Below, piece after piece: positions 7,824-16,212 of a stretch of 64,000 bases of DNA; position 1 is the stretch's first letter; each line of letters begins with the position of its first letter. This DNA comes from Candidatus Viridilinea mediisalina. Its GTDB lineage: Bacteria > Chloroflexota > Chloroflexia > Chloroflexales > Chloroflexaceae. The notes under the pieces were generated by a model. It saw only the letters and a list, made by a program, of their open reading frames with translations. It was not told the origin of the DNA and ran no database searches. Made by a program: the position numbers and the translations under genes. The DNA is taken from assembly GCF_002532535.1 (NCBI RefSeq), contig NZ_NQWI01000015.1, positions 1 through 64,000 of the forward strand, read 5' to 3'.

Positions 7824-8477
7824 CTATCTCACTCGGTAGATGCCTTCAATAAGACCAGCTTGCTGTAGCACGCGACCATATTGAAGACGCCATTGCAATG
7901 CGTTGGAGACGGTAAGATAGCCAAGTAGCGGTGGACTCTTCATGATCTCTTCAGCCAAATTCTTGGCTGCTATCTCGTCAACAGGTAAGTTCTTGTCTTG
8001 CATAAATGCAACCAAATCTTCAATGTTTCCTTCGCGTTCTAAAATTTCTAAGATACCTCTGGTCATCTGATAATCTGCTGTTCTGCCCTCGTCGACAAAG
8101 ACAACATGTTTTATGTCTAAACGACTTGTACGTTGAGCATGATCGTCAATCTTCTGATATACAAAAATCAATAGATGATAACCTAGCCCATAAATTTTCT
8201 GACGAGCAGATTTGAATGGACTAGAAGATTGTGGTTGCGTGATACTTGTTACTTTGACATCAGTGTTCATTTCTGGAAAATCAATTCCAGAGGCTGAATT
8301 TCCTTGTTCATATACATAAAGGGTTGCAAGATAGAATTTGAATTTATGCTCTATATAAGTTCCAACGGCTTTGCCATCTGTTACGCCATATAGAGACGAT
8401 TCATCGCATATACTTTGTGTCTGAGAAAAGTGAGACGCTTCTCGCATTAAAGTTTCGATAGTAAGTGTCGATTTCAT
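7824..8477 (-). CDS. Type II restriction endonuclease (probable)
   Basis: The 217-residue product precedes the methylase by 5 nt. Its central segment, GIDFPEMNTDVKVTSITQPQ followed by KSARQKIYGLGYHLLIFVY, looks like a PD-(D/E)xK nuclease core, with IDFPE and DVK as candidate catalytic residues. The C-terminal half is helical. ATG 8477 is taken; a GTG at 8483 is also possible. Composition matches the methylase, so the two probably arrived together. Recognition site unknown. Confidence 0.65.
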   Translation of the reverse strand: MKSTLTIETLMREASHFSQTQSICDESSLYGVTDGKAVGTYIEHKFKFYLATLYVYEQGNSASGIDFPEMNTDVKVTSITQPQSSSPFKSARQKIYGLGYHLLIFVYQKIDDHAQRTSRLDIKHVVFVDEGRTADYQMTRGILEILEREGNIEDLVAFMQDKNLPVDEIAAKNLAEEIMKSPPLLGYLTVSNALQWRLQYGRVLQQAGLIEGIYRVR

Positions 8478-8489
8478 GTACACTACGCC

Positions 8490-8541
8490 TTTTGAGGATG
8501 CGAGGGAACCTAGTTTCCTCGCGCCCCCAGCCTACACATTG
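8490..8541. repeat. P1 palindromic element upstream of endonuclease
   Basis: GATGCGAGGGAACCTAGTTT and CCTCGCGCCCCC, followed by AGCCTACACATTGTTACC, form an imperfect P1 copy with the conserved TACACATT tail. It separates the restriction pair from the CARF gene and could mark the boundary of the acquired pair. Confidence 0.55.
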
Positions 8542-8607
8542 TTACCTTCATTCTAGCATAACCCACCCATCCCCTCTTTCCAGGGTGGTGAGACATCGCA
8601 CCATAAC

Positions 8608-9384
8608 CTATTTCTCTGGTTGCCGCCATGTGCGATGCACCATAACCTTCATCGGACGGCTCGCATCGGTCATGCGCGGGTTGCCTGCGCGATCGCGGGG
8701 GGCCAACCAGTATTGTACGGTGGTATGGGTATCAAGACATGCCAACACAATGCCCACCGTCATTGCTTTGGTGCCCCCGGTAATATCAGCAATCAGAGGC
8801 AGCGCATCGTCGTCATTCTGGGCCTTCTTGATGGTTGCCATCACCGTAGCATAGACCTGATCCGCCCCCATCGCATCATCAATCTTGACGAGATGCCAGG
8901 TGACATCGTGTTCAATCAGATATTGCTTGAGGTCGCCAAATTTCTCAAGCTCCATCGCTTGGGGCGAGGCCAGGAGCCAGCAGTGGCGGAGCGTGGTATT
9001 ACGCAAGTGCCACACGATAATATCCAGCTCCGCACCAGGTTTACTCATCCCTACTGGTAAGATTAAACTAGGATGCGGATCTGCTTGTTGATCAGGTGCC
9101 ACGGGGTTGTGGGCGCTAACTTGGCGTTGTTCATAGGCGCGTAGCAGACGTTGGAAGCTGAACGCCACAAAGGAGAAGATCAGCATCGCACTGATCACCA
9201 AGCCAATCAGAAACTGCGGCGTAGCCCCAAAGGTGGCCGTCAACAACTCGTAGATGGCATTGCCAAGAATCGCTAAGGCGATGGAGCCAATCAGAAAGAG
9301 CAGCGGGGCGCGCGTCTCGAGGAAGGGGCGAAAGAGCTTGGTTAGTGAGGGTGAATTCATTATGTGGTATATCTTACTCGTCAC
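8608..9384 (-). CDS. Membrane-anchored CARF protein
   Basis: The 258-residue product has two membrane segments near the N-terminus (about 28-50, LLFLIGSIALAILGNAIYEL; about 57-78, FLIGLVISAMLIFSFVAFSF). Next come a linker and a CARF-type Rossmann domain (about 112-258). Its hallmark is ITGGTKAMTVGIVLACL near residue 200, where GGTK contacts cyclic oligoadenylate in this superfamily. An early strand LDIIVWHLRN is followed by CWLLASPQ. No HEPN RNase or nuclease domain is attached. It overlaps the WYL gene by 4 nt (ATGA). With the GGDD Cas10 nearby, the natural inference is a membrane effector gated by cyclic oligoadenylate, comparable in idea to Cam1-type CARF membrane proteins. Confidence 0.8.
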   Translation of the reverse strand: MTSKIYHIMNSPSLTKLFRPFLETRAPLLFLIGSIALAILGNAIYELLTATFGATPQFLIGLVISAMLIFSFVAFSFQRLLRAYEQRQVSAHNPVAPDQQADPHPSLILPVGMSKPGAELDIIVWHLRNTTLRHCWLLASPQAMELEKFGDLKQYLIEHDVTWHLVKIDDAMGADQVYATVMATIKKAQNDDDALPLIADITGGTKAMTVGIVLACLDTHTTVQYWLAPRDRAGNPRMTDASRPMKVMVHRTWRQPEK

Positions 9385-10409
9385 TCGTCACCAACATGAT
9401 ACATCGCAGCCATACGGCTCACGCTCTCACGCAGCATGGCCACCAACTCTGCTGGCTCGTGAACGACACAATATTCACGGTAGCGCATGAGGATCTGGCG
9501 GGCTTGCCAGAGATCGCCACATTCGGCCCGCACCTCGGCGGAGCCGTCGGACAGGAAGTGCGCCTCGCTGGCCGGAAACCAGAGGGCAATATCGCGCTGG
9601 CGTGCGACGGCAGGCGTCAGGGTGTAGCGCAGGCGGTAGCGGGGCCGTGGCGGGGCAATGGGGGGTAGGACATCGGGCAGGACGTGCAAGCTATCGGCGA
9701 CGATGCGGTCGAGCCGGTAGAGCCGGTAGCGCGGTGCAATCGCCGGATCGCCACATTCATGGCTGTAGGCATCTAAATAGTGGTGGCCATCGCGGAAGAT
9801 CACGCCATACGGTGCGACCCGGTGAAGCACTACGGTCTCTTCGTTGACGAATGAAGAGCGATAGGCAAAGCTGATCTGTTGCCGCCCCACTACCCGACGC
9901 AAACGCCGCACCAGATGGGGCTCAACGGAACGCGAGGGACGTGGCAGATCAAGTTGCACCGCGCGGCCAGCAGAGGCGATGGCTGCACGCCGTTCCGCTG
10001 GCAAGAGCGCCACGATGCGGTCGAGCAGCGCCGCCACACTGTCTCCATTCGGTAGGCTCTGGTCGTCGAAGGTGCTGAGCAAAAACGCCAGCGCCTCAAG
10101 GTCTTCGTTCGGCAGGTCGAGCAGCGCCAGACGCCCGTAGTCATGCATCTGATAACAACCCGCCACGCGGTCGATGCGACAGTCAAACTCGTCACGCAGG
10201 GCCGCAAGATCATGGCGCAGCGCTGCCCGCGCATCGGGCGGATAGATATCCTCGACATCATCGCTCTGATTAAAGGCCGCCCGCGTAGCGTCAATCAACG
10301 TCGTCGCATCAGCCGGGCCACGCACCAGACGGCGCACCAGAAAAAGACGCCGATGAAAGGTACGCCACGAATCGCGCTTCGTGCCACCACGGCGGCGTGG
10401 GGTTGACAT
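9381..10409 (-). CDS. WYL-domain transcriptional regulator
   Basis: The 342-residue product has an N-terminal winged-helix-like region (about 15-90). A WYL domain follows at about 165-245 (HLVRRLRRVVGRQQISFAYR, then RVAPYGVIFRDGHHYLDAYS and YRLYRLDRI). The C-terminal WCX-like domain contains ALWFPASEAHF. Such proteins repress or activate defence genes on binding a ligand. Its last 4 nt overlap the CARF membrane gene, so regulator and effector are translated together. No operator could be assigned. Confidence 0.85.
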   Translation of the reverse strand: MSTPRRRGGTKRDSWRTFHRRLFLVRRLVRGPADATTLIDATRAAFNQSDDVEDIYPPDARAALRHDLAALRDEFDCRIDRVAGCYQMHDYGRLALLDLPNEDLEALAFLLSTFDDQSLPNGDSVAALLDRIVALLPAERRAAIASAGRAVQLDLPRPSRSVEPHLVRRLRRVVGRQQISFAYRSSFVNEETVVLHRVAPYGVIFRDGHHYLDAYSHECGDPAIAPRYRLYRLDRIVADSLHVLPDVLPPIAPPRPRYRLRYTLTPAVARQRDIALWFPASEAHFLSDGSAEVRAECGDLWQARQILMRYREYCVVHEPAELVAMLRESVSRMAAMYHVGDE

Positions 10410-10493
10410 AGGGGGACTCCAGAGAGTATGGGAATTGCCGCAAAAGAGCGCAGAGCAACGCAGAGAATCTCACGGTATTGAAACGCTATGCTC

Positions 10494-10521
10494 GGCTATC
10501 AGCTATCGGCTATCGGCTATC
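10494..10521. repeat. Heptamer tandem repeat (GGCTATC)4
   Basis: Four 7-nt units, three GGCTATC and one AGCTATC, lie between the WYL start and the 3' end of the interrupted gene at 10532. One of many heptamer arrays in the window. Confidence 0.8.
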
Positions 10522-10531
10522 GAATTTGGCA

Positions 10532-11179
10532 CTACCCCTTCTTCACCGTGCGCTGCACCTCCAGAATGGTCTTGCCACTCTTGGCTTGGCGCACCGCGAC
10601 AACCTCAACCTTGGCGCTATCCTTACCAAGCCTAAAGTTAGGCACTCCGGGCCCGCGCTTGAGCACCGCAACCGCCTGGCTCTCGGCGAAGCCGGGGATC
10701 TGGATCACAAAGACCTGCTCATCGCCATCCACCACCTTGCCGGTAAAGCCCTCGCCCACCACTGGCAATACTCGCTGCGCCACAGGCGGTGGTGCGGCGT
10801 CTGTCTGGCGGCGCGTAGCGGGGGCAAGCTCGCTCTGCCGCACAGGTGCCGTAGCCACGCGGCGCTGAATCGCCTCAGGCACGACCCGGTAGTAGCGCAA
10901 CAGGCGCAGAGCCCAACCGAGCGTCGGAGCCAACTCAGCGTAGGCCATCCCACCCAGGTGACGCCGACAGATCTGCTGGAGATCGCGGTAGTAGTTGAGC
11001 GTCTGCTACGAACGGATCACCACATGGCCATTACTCACCAAAATCTGCAAATAGTCAAAGAAGCGCTTCGCATCGCGCTTCGCCCGCAGATAGGCCAGCG
11101 CCTTCTGGGCCTCATTCGGATCAACACCAGCCCCTGCGAGATCAGCAGCCAGCGCTTCGGCAACGGGGAAGTTGGTCAT
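10532..11179 (-). pseudogene. CRISPR-locus gene with in-frame TAG
   Basis: An ATG at 11179 opens a frame (MTNFPVAEALAADLAGAG..., then KRFFDYLQILVSNGHVVIRS) that meets TAG at 11006-11008, codon 58. The same frame continues without another stop (QTLNYYRDLQQICRRHLGGM) to 10532, 216 codons in total. The downstream part has a Pro/Ala linker and a C-terminal segment (QVFVIQIPGFAESQAVAVL) resembling a small beta domain. Family not recognised. The continuous frame on both sides suggests a recent nonsense mutation or a sequence error. A separate downstream product could start at 10948. Confidence 0.55.
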
Positions 11180-11213
11180 GGGGAAGCCTCGTTATCTGTT
11201 GGTGTAAGGGAAG

Positions 11214-11294
11214 GAAGGAGGAAGGAGGAAGGAGGAAGGAGGAAGGAGGAAGGAGGAAGGAGGAAGGAGGAAGGAGGAAGGAGGAAGGAGGAAA
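11214..11294. repeat. Heptamer tandem repeat (GGAGGAA)n
   Basis: About 11.5 copies of a purine-only heptamer sit between the interrupted gene at 10532 and the AlbA_2 gene. Such arrays are slippage-prone. Confidence 0.9.
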
Positions 11295-11318
11295 CTGTAA
11301 CGTAGCATGAAGCTACTC

Positions 11319-12494
11319 CTAAAGATTGAATTCAATGGCATCAAGTATAGGCTCACCTCTATCATCAACTTCCGTGACACCTAAGATTCGACAGATGTTT
11401 TGTTTATTTAAGTTGATGTAATGCATAACATCTTCACGATCATCTTCGTATAAATCATAAATTGACCAGCATATTTGAAGATGAAATCGATATAAATCTA
11501 GGATATGATGATCTATCTCCAAAGCATCACATCCGCAGTCATATGCCTCTCGCATCTGCTGCTTAAAATCATAAAATCTCATCAGATATAAATACCCTCT
11601 AGGCCTGATAAAACCAAGTTCAAAAGCTTTTCTAATCGCATCCTCTGCATCTTGGTAAATCTCATCTATAAGCCCATTGGTATTCATCGAATTAGAAGCC
11701 AAAAATTTTATTATATTTGGAATTTTTTCTTCAATTAATTTTACAGCATAATCATAAAATCTCTTTCCAGATCGGGTATTCTGTTGTCGAAAAATTCGCT
11801 TTGATTTTAGATAATCTAATGTAAGTTTTTCAATTTTAATATCATCTTCAATAATTGAGAAATCAGATACTTCACCTCGATATCTTTGTTCAGTGATATC
11901 TACTTGTAGCTGCTCAATACGCTGTTCAGTCATACTTATCCTACGTTCAAGTAAGTCCATGACACGATTTTCACCAAAAACACGTTGTTTTTCACGTCTA
12001 ATCGCATCACGTTCTTCTTGAGTTGCGTTAGAAATAGACTCTCCTCGACGAATAAACACGGTTCCTTCATTATATGGCGCTTTTTTTGTCTCTATCTTCT
12101 TTGTGGTTTCATGTAGATATGGACTTGGTGGAATAGTAATAACAATGAGCATATGATTGTCAATTGTAATTCTTTCAAGTGATAAATCTGAGATCGGTGG
12201 AGAACAAGTGCTGTTTACTTTATCGAGAATTTGTGAGCTTTCAATCTTGACCGCATCACAAGAGTACAAAACCCTTCTTCCATCTTCTTCAGATTTATCT
12301 GAAGCACCAATAATAAGATAACCAGGATTTGCTGCATAGTTAATATTTCCGTTGGATAATGCTAAGATATCTTTAATAAATTCACCCCAGTGGCGATCTC
12401 TTCCTTCACTATTTAGAGCATAAAATTGCTGCTTGAATTCAACTTTTGGATTCTCACGTCCTCGTAGTAAACGTCACAGTATATTTTCGTTCAT
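11319..12494 (-). pseudogene. AlbA_2 (Schlafen-type) gene with in-frame TGA at codon 7
   Basis: The frame starts ATG 12494 (MNENIL), meets TGA at 12474-12476, then continues unbroken: RLLRGRENPKVEFKQQFYAL, KDILALSNGNINYAANPGYL, IIGASD. This is an AlbA_2 domain, the DNA/RNA-binding module of Schlafen-like proteins. The domain ends with the typical GTVFIRRGESISNATQEER near 12050-12000. A coiled-coil segment and a helical C-terminus follow to 11319. It is AT-rich compared with its neighbours. The only later in-frame start seen is TTG at 12269, which would remove the first half of AlbA_2. Either the TGA inactivates the gene or it should be TGG or CGA. Confidence 0.6.
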
Positions 12495-12549
12495 GATTGC
12501 ACCAGTAAATATCTAATGTTAATTGCGGTTGATTTAGGACATCTTATCG

Positions 12550-12630
12550 TCATGTTAAGCAATTACTAAATTGCTCGATTTTTTGAAGAGCAATTAACAT
12601 ATCGAACAACAATGCTTCATCTCTCCGCAT
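12550..12630 (-). pseudogene. HEPN toxin fragment
   Basis: Overlapping the end of the nucleotidyltransferase gene by 14 nt, an ATG at 12630 encodes MRRDEALLFDMLIALQKIEQ and stops after 26 codons. This matches the first helix of HEPN (DUF86-type) partners of MNT antitoxins, which normally run to about 110-140 residues with an RxxxxH active site. The catalytic part is absent, so the toxin is a remnant. Confidence 0.55.
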
Positions 12631-12940
12631 AGATCACCTCAGCAGAATCAAAAATACTATTGCGTCGAATGGGATTGGCGCTTTGCTCAAGCGCTTTGCG
12701 GTCAATGATGTCTACATGACGCCCAAAGATCGCTTCGAGCTGATCGCCCATACGCACGAGATCAAAGAGGCTGTAGTCTACATCATCATGAAAGCGCACC
12801 AGGAGATCAATATCGCTAGCAGCATGAAAATCGTCGCGGAGCACTGAGCCAAACAGAGCTACCTCAATGATACCCCACTCGCGGCAAAATAGAGATAGTG
12901 TATCAAGTGCATTTGCAACAATGGGTGGATAAGTATTCAT
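12617..12940 (-). CDS. MNT-type minimal nucleotidyltransferase
   Basis: The 107-residue product has the polymerase-beta motif VALFGSVLRDDF followed by ASDIDLLVRF (GS and DxD residues about 31-46) and a later VDIID. In HEPN-MNT pairs this enzyme AMPylates and neutralises the HEPN RNase. Here the adjoining HEPN gene is only a 26-codon remnant, so the antitoxin appears orphaned. Confidence 0.85.
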   Translation of the reverse strand: MNTYPPIVANALDTLSLFCREWGIIEVALFGSVLRDDFHAASDIDLLVRFHDDVDYSLFDLVRMGDQLEAIFGRHVDIIDRKALEQSANPIRRNSIFDSAEVIYAER

Positions 12941-13367
12941 TGGTAATACACCTCATACCAAAGCCGATAGCTGATAGCCGAGCATGGCATCTCAATGCGC
13001 TAGATTGTCATTGGGCATGCGGCATGCTCAATGGTAATTGGTATCAGTCATACAAAGCGGACAGATGACCAGCTAGGTAGGTGCGCACCGTATAGCCGCC
13101 AGTGGTATTCCCACGCATCCGATGGTGCGTATCTGGCAGGTCTGAGGGAAGAAGAAGATATTAAGGCAATAGCGCAAAAGTCGCCCTGTGACCAAGAGAA
13201 TCTTACATCTCACCGCGAAGTACGCGAAGATCGAGTATGGATACCCAAGCAGTTGCTTTTCCTTTGCTCTCTTCGCGCTGAAGAGAGACCCTCGCTGCGC
13301 TCAAGCTGACAAGAACCGCGTGACAGCTTTCCTGCTACCTGCTTCCTGCTACCTGCTTCCTGCACCC
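12941..13367. other. Gene-free spacer with repeats
   Basis: No convincing gene. It holds a degenerate copy of dispersed element P4 (about 12980-13052, CATGCGGCATGCTCAATGGT with AATTGGTATCA). A heptamer array of five units (13332-13366, CTGCTAC/CTGCTTC) abuts the stop of the cas7-like gene. The middle (13053-13330) shows nothing recognisable. Confidence 0.6.
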
Positions 13368-14342
13368 TCAATAATTCCTCTCCGGACACTCCCGCTCCTC
13401 CCTCGGCCAGCGCAGGATCTCGGCGAGCTGTTGCGCCGCTGCGCCGACGATGAGCTTCTCGTTGTGCGCCGCTTCAAGCAGTGGCGCGAGGGCCACCGGC
13501 GTCGTTGGTGCGTCGAAGTCGCGGTAGGCTGCTTGCGGCGTGTAGGCGACGAGGTGTGGCTCGCTGATCTCAATGGTGCCTAAGCATGCCGGTTTGGCCC
13601 CGCCCAGCTTGGGCCACCATTTGGGTTCGCCTAAGCCCAGCGCTGTGAGCAGCAGCCCGAGTTCGCCCGGCGTCAGGTTCTCGAACGTGAGGCTCAGAGC
13701 AAACTCGCTCGCTACGTCGCACGCCTCAAGTGGCAGGTTGCCCTTGGCTAGTTTGCCATGCATGTAGAACTTGCGCCCGTGGGGCCGCCGCCCGTCAAAG
13801 TAGGTCTCTACCGACTCGGAGCGTGGGCGGAAGAGTTGCGGTGTCGGCACGATAATGGTGCGCCCCTCCCGCAGTCGGGCGTCGCTGAAGCGCACGAGAC
13901 CCTGGTAGCCAAGGGTGCCAAACATGTTCTGCACGACATCCACGCCGTCACGTTCAGGGCGCCGCGAGGGCTGGTAGTCGCGCTCGATCTCGCGTGCGCG
14001 CGTCACTTGGATGGTGGAATGGCTGATCGCTTCGGCGAGGCTGCGGATGCAGCCTTTGAGCGATGTAGCCGGAATAGCTACCTCGCCGCCGACGCGGAAC
14101 ATGGCCTTCGCGACCGGATAGTCGCGGTTGCGCGGCTGCGGTTCAAGCGTTCCCGAAGCGACATGCAGCGGCGAACGGACGATGATTTTGGCGCTGAAGC
14201 TGCCGCTCAGCCGCCCTGCGTGGTAGCGCTGGTGGCCCGCTGGCGGTGCGAGCTTGGGCCGAGCATCCGGTAAGGGTACGAAGTCGTAGGGTTTGGGTAG
14301 CGGCGGCAGTTGTGGACGCCGCGGTCGATCACGAAAGCTCAT
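13368..14342 (-). CDS. Cas7-like RAMP protein, type III-D
   Basis: The 324-residue product has RAMP hallmarks: an initial strand SAKIIVRSPLHVASG, the glycine-flanked helix IPATSLKGCIRSLAEAIS (about 92-109), LVRFSDARL, and a late LTFENLTPGELGLLLTALGL with KLGGAKPACLGTIEIS forming the G-rich loop. It has a long proline-rich N-terminal extension. It is the last gene of the effector operon, separated from csx19 by about 100 nt of palindromic element. Probably a backbone subunit binding crRNA; the exact position is unknown. Confidence 0.75.
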   Translation of the reverse strand: MSFRDRPRRPQLPPLPKPYDFVPLPDARPKLAPPAGHQRYHAGRLSGSFSAKIIVRSPLHVASGTLEPQPRNRDYPVAKAMFRVGGEVAIPATSLKGCIRSLAEAISHSTIQVTRAREIERDYQPSRRPERDGVDVVQNMFGTLGYQGLVRFSDARLREGRTIIVPTPQLFRPRSESVETYFDGRRPHGRKFYMHGKLAKGNLPLEACDVASEFALSLTFENLTPGELGLLLTALGLGEPKWWPKLGGAKPACLGTIEISEPHLVAYTPQAAYRDFDAPTTPVALAPLLEAAHNEKLIVGAAAQQLAEILRWPREERECPERNY

Positions 14343-14354
14343 AAGGGTTACCTC

Positions 14355-14490
14355 ACGGTGATTCTTTTAGATGGTCTCTCTGGTGCCTCCAAGAATGGTG
14401 GGAGGGGTTTTCGGGGAGGGCGTTGCCCTCCCCGCTCCCCTCTCTATGTGGGGTTTTCGGGGAGGGCAACGCCCTCCTCGCTCCCCTCCT
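14355..14490. repeat. P2 element, double palindrome
   Basis: The composite TTTTAGATGGT...GGTGCCTCC...GGTGGGAGGGG leads to CGGGGAGGGCGTTGCCCTCC, followed by a second similar palindrome at about 14459-14483. The right part encodes the C-terminal tail and stop of csx19. It matches 1815-1890 and 19726-19806. Confidence 0.65.
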
Positions 14491-14923
14491 GTGAGCGGTA
14501 GCGCAGAAATTGCACCGCTCCGTTGGGCGCGTGGTAGAGGCTGTAGCTGATGGATGGACGTTGGCCATCTTGGATAATGGCGCGCTCTGTGGGTGTCTCA
14601 ACATCCCACCCGGCGGCAAGCGTTGTCGCGCCGTCAATCTTCCGTACGGTCTCAGTCAGTACCAAGACATCGTAGTGTTTTTCGTCGTGGCGTTTCCAGC
14701 GCACCTCGGCTTGGCCTGAAAAGGCATGGCCAAAGTCGCCCTTAAGATCGATCTCCGCCCACTGGGTAATGGCGCGCAGGTTGCCCGTGCCAGCCTTGGG
14801 CTCAAAGTCCCACTGCGCCGCCCCGCCAAAGCTCCAGCAGGGCGTGCCGACTAGATCGGCGATGAGTGCACGCAGCCGTTCGGCATCAACCGGCACCAGC
14901 CGGTAGAGGTAGCCCTTTTTCAT
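14444..14923 (-). CDS. csx19: Csx19-like type III-D subunit
   Basis: With ATG 14923 (MKKGYLYRLV) it overlaps the preceding cas7-like gene by 4 nt and encodes 159 residues. Conserved-looking segments are TPCWSFGGAAQWDFE, EVRWKRHDEKHYDVLVLTE and RPSISYSLYHAPNGAVQFLR, which fit the TIGR03984/Csx19 family found in subtype III-D complexes. The last residues (SEEGVALPENPT) are encoded by a dispersed palindrome rather than by family sequence. Confidence 0.7.
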   Translation of the reverse strand: MKKGYLYRLVPVDAERLRALIADLVGTPCWSFGGAAQWDFEPKAGTGNLRAITQWAEIDLKGDFGHAFSGQAEVRWKRHDEKHYDVLVLTETVRKIDGATTLAAGWDVETPTERAIIQDGQRPSISYSLYHAPNGAVQFLRYRSQEGSEEGVALPENPT

Positions 14924-15966
14924 AAGCCAAGCTCCTGCCGCCAGGCGGGCATGCAGGCCTGCCAAATGGCCTGCACCTGGTCGTTGCCCTGCGCTTGCAG
15001 CTCGACGCCCATCAATGGGTCGGCGCTGTAGGCCAAGCCCTCTGGCATGTTACCCTGATCATGCTCCGGTTTGGGGAGGGCGTAATCCTTGAACTGCGCT
15101 TGATCAGCGCAGAGCGCCGCGAGGCCCGCGAGCTTTGTTGCGGCCACGCTGCGCCTGCCGTTCAATAGGCGCAAGTGGCCGTTGGCCAGTTCGCAGGTCG
15201 GGTAGGTGATGCGTAGCGTGTCGAAATGCACCTTGACCCGCCCCAAGCCGCGTGATTTGCCAAAACCGATGGCGATCCGCCCTTCGGCTAGATCGCGCAG
15301 GGCGAGGCCGAGTAGCCCGAGTTGGGCGAGGGTGACATTCTTGAAGTTGATCTTGGTCTTGAAGGTGCCGCCAATCACCGTCTCATAGTTGAATGGCCCT
15401 AGCCCTACCGCTACCGAGCCATAGATACGGTCAATCGCCACACCGTTGCGCTCTTCAAGCTGATCCGGTTTCAGATCGTCGCTGTAGGCGTCGGCAAAGC
15501 GTACCCGCCCGGCAAGGCTGGTGTGGCCAAAGATCTGGCTGACCAGCGACGAGCGGCGGTAGATAAGTGCCGTGTCCTTGCTCTTCAATTGCTCGAAGTA
15601 GATACCAGATGAGAACGTAATGTCATTACCACCCCTGCGATATTCTTGATACTCCTTCTTCTCAACGAGTGGATTGTCGGCAAGCGGAGGCACAAATTCA
15701 TCCGTACTGCGGTGTTGCTGGGCATGATCGTAACGTTCTGGGCCATCAAGCGAACGGCAGATGCGCTCGCATTGGGCGCGGATGACTCCTTTGAGCGACG
15801 GGCCGGGCAGGTAGACTTGGGCGACACCGTTGCGCCGCGTGCGTACAAATTCCATGTCGGGCCGCGTCGGATCGGCCCCGCCGCTCTCGCCCGCCTTGAT
15901 CAGGATCGGCCCGTCGGGGGCGATGGTGAAAGCGAGTGTGCCTTCGAGGATGGTTGCTTTATGCAT
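14920..15966 (-). CDS. Cas7-like RAMP protein, type III-D
   Basis: The 348-residue product has RAMP motifs: VYLPGPSLKGVIRAQCERI (about 51-69), RVRFADAY, RNGVAIDRIYGSV and a G-rich loop AIGFGKSRGLGRVKVHF (about 235-251). A long insert (about 70-140) is charged. It ends by overlapping csx19 by 4 nt. Upstream, a 43-nt repeat array separates it from the next cas7-like gene. Likely a Csm3/Csm5-class backbone subunit. Confidence 0.8.
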   Translation of the reverse strand: MHKATILEGTLAFTIAPDGPILIKAGESGGADPTRPDMEFVRTRRNGVAQVYLPGPSLKGVIRAQCERICRSLDGPERYDHAQQHRSTDEFVPPLADNPLVEKKEYQEYRRGGNDITFSSGIYFEQLKSKDTALIYRRSSLVSQIFGHTSLAGRVRFADAYSDDLKPDQLEERNGVAIDRIYGSVAVGLGPFNYETVIGGTFKTKINFKNVTLAQLGLLGLALRDLAEGRIAIGFGKSRGLGRVKVHFDTLRITYPTCELANGHLRLLNGRRSVAATKLAGLAALCADQAQFKDYALPKPEHDQGNMPEGLAYSADPLMGVELQAQGNDQVQAIWQACMPAWRQELGL

Positions 15967-16011
15967 TGTTTTTCTTTGTTTTCCATGAACGGAACCAGAA
16001 GGGGGGGCTTT

Positions 16012-16212
16012 GCGGGGGCCAGGCCCCCGCGCCCCCGCCGGACGGGGGATCTTTGCGGGGGCCAGGCCCCCGCGCCCCCGCCGGACGGGGGATCTTTGCG
16101 GGGGCCAGGCCCCCGCGCCCCCGCCGGACGGGGGATCTTTGCGGGGGCCAGGCCCCCGCGCCCCCGCCGGACGAGGCTTCTTGCGGAGGCCAGGCCCCCG
16201 CGCCCCAGCGGA
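16012..16212. repeat. 43-nt tandem array of palindromes
   Basis: Units start at 16012, 16055, 16098, 16141 and 16183 (the fourth is 42 nt, the last incomplete). Each begins with a palindrome GCGGGGGCCAGGCCCCCGC (one-base centre) followed by GCCCCCGCCGGACGGGGGAT. It fills the gap between two cas7-like genes and ends at the stop codon of the upstream one. No variable spacers, so it is not a CRISPR array. Confidence 0.9.

Noticed and set aside
10478-11305. 275-codon plus-strand ORF over the interrupted gene and the GGAGGAA array
   Set aside because: Its end is translated repeat, and the minus strand has consistent coding character apart from one stop.
10532-12494. Recoding of TGA or TAG as sense codons in this organism
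   Set aside because: Many other genes in the window end normally with TGA or TAG, and no SECIS- or PYLIS-like structure was seen; decay or error is simpler.
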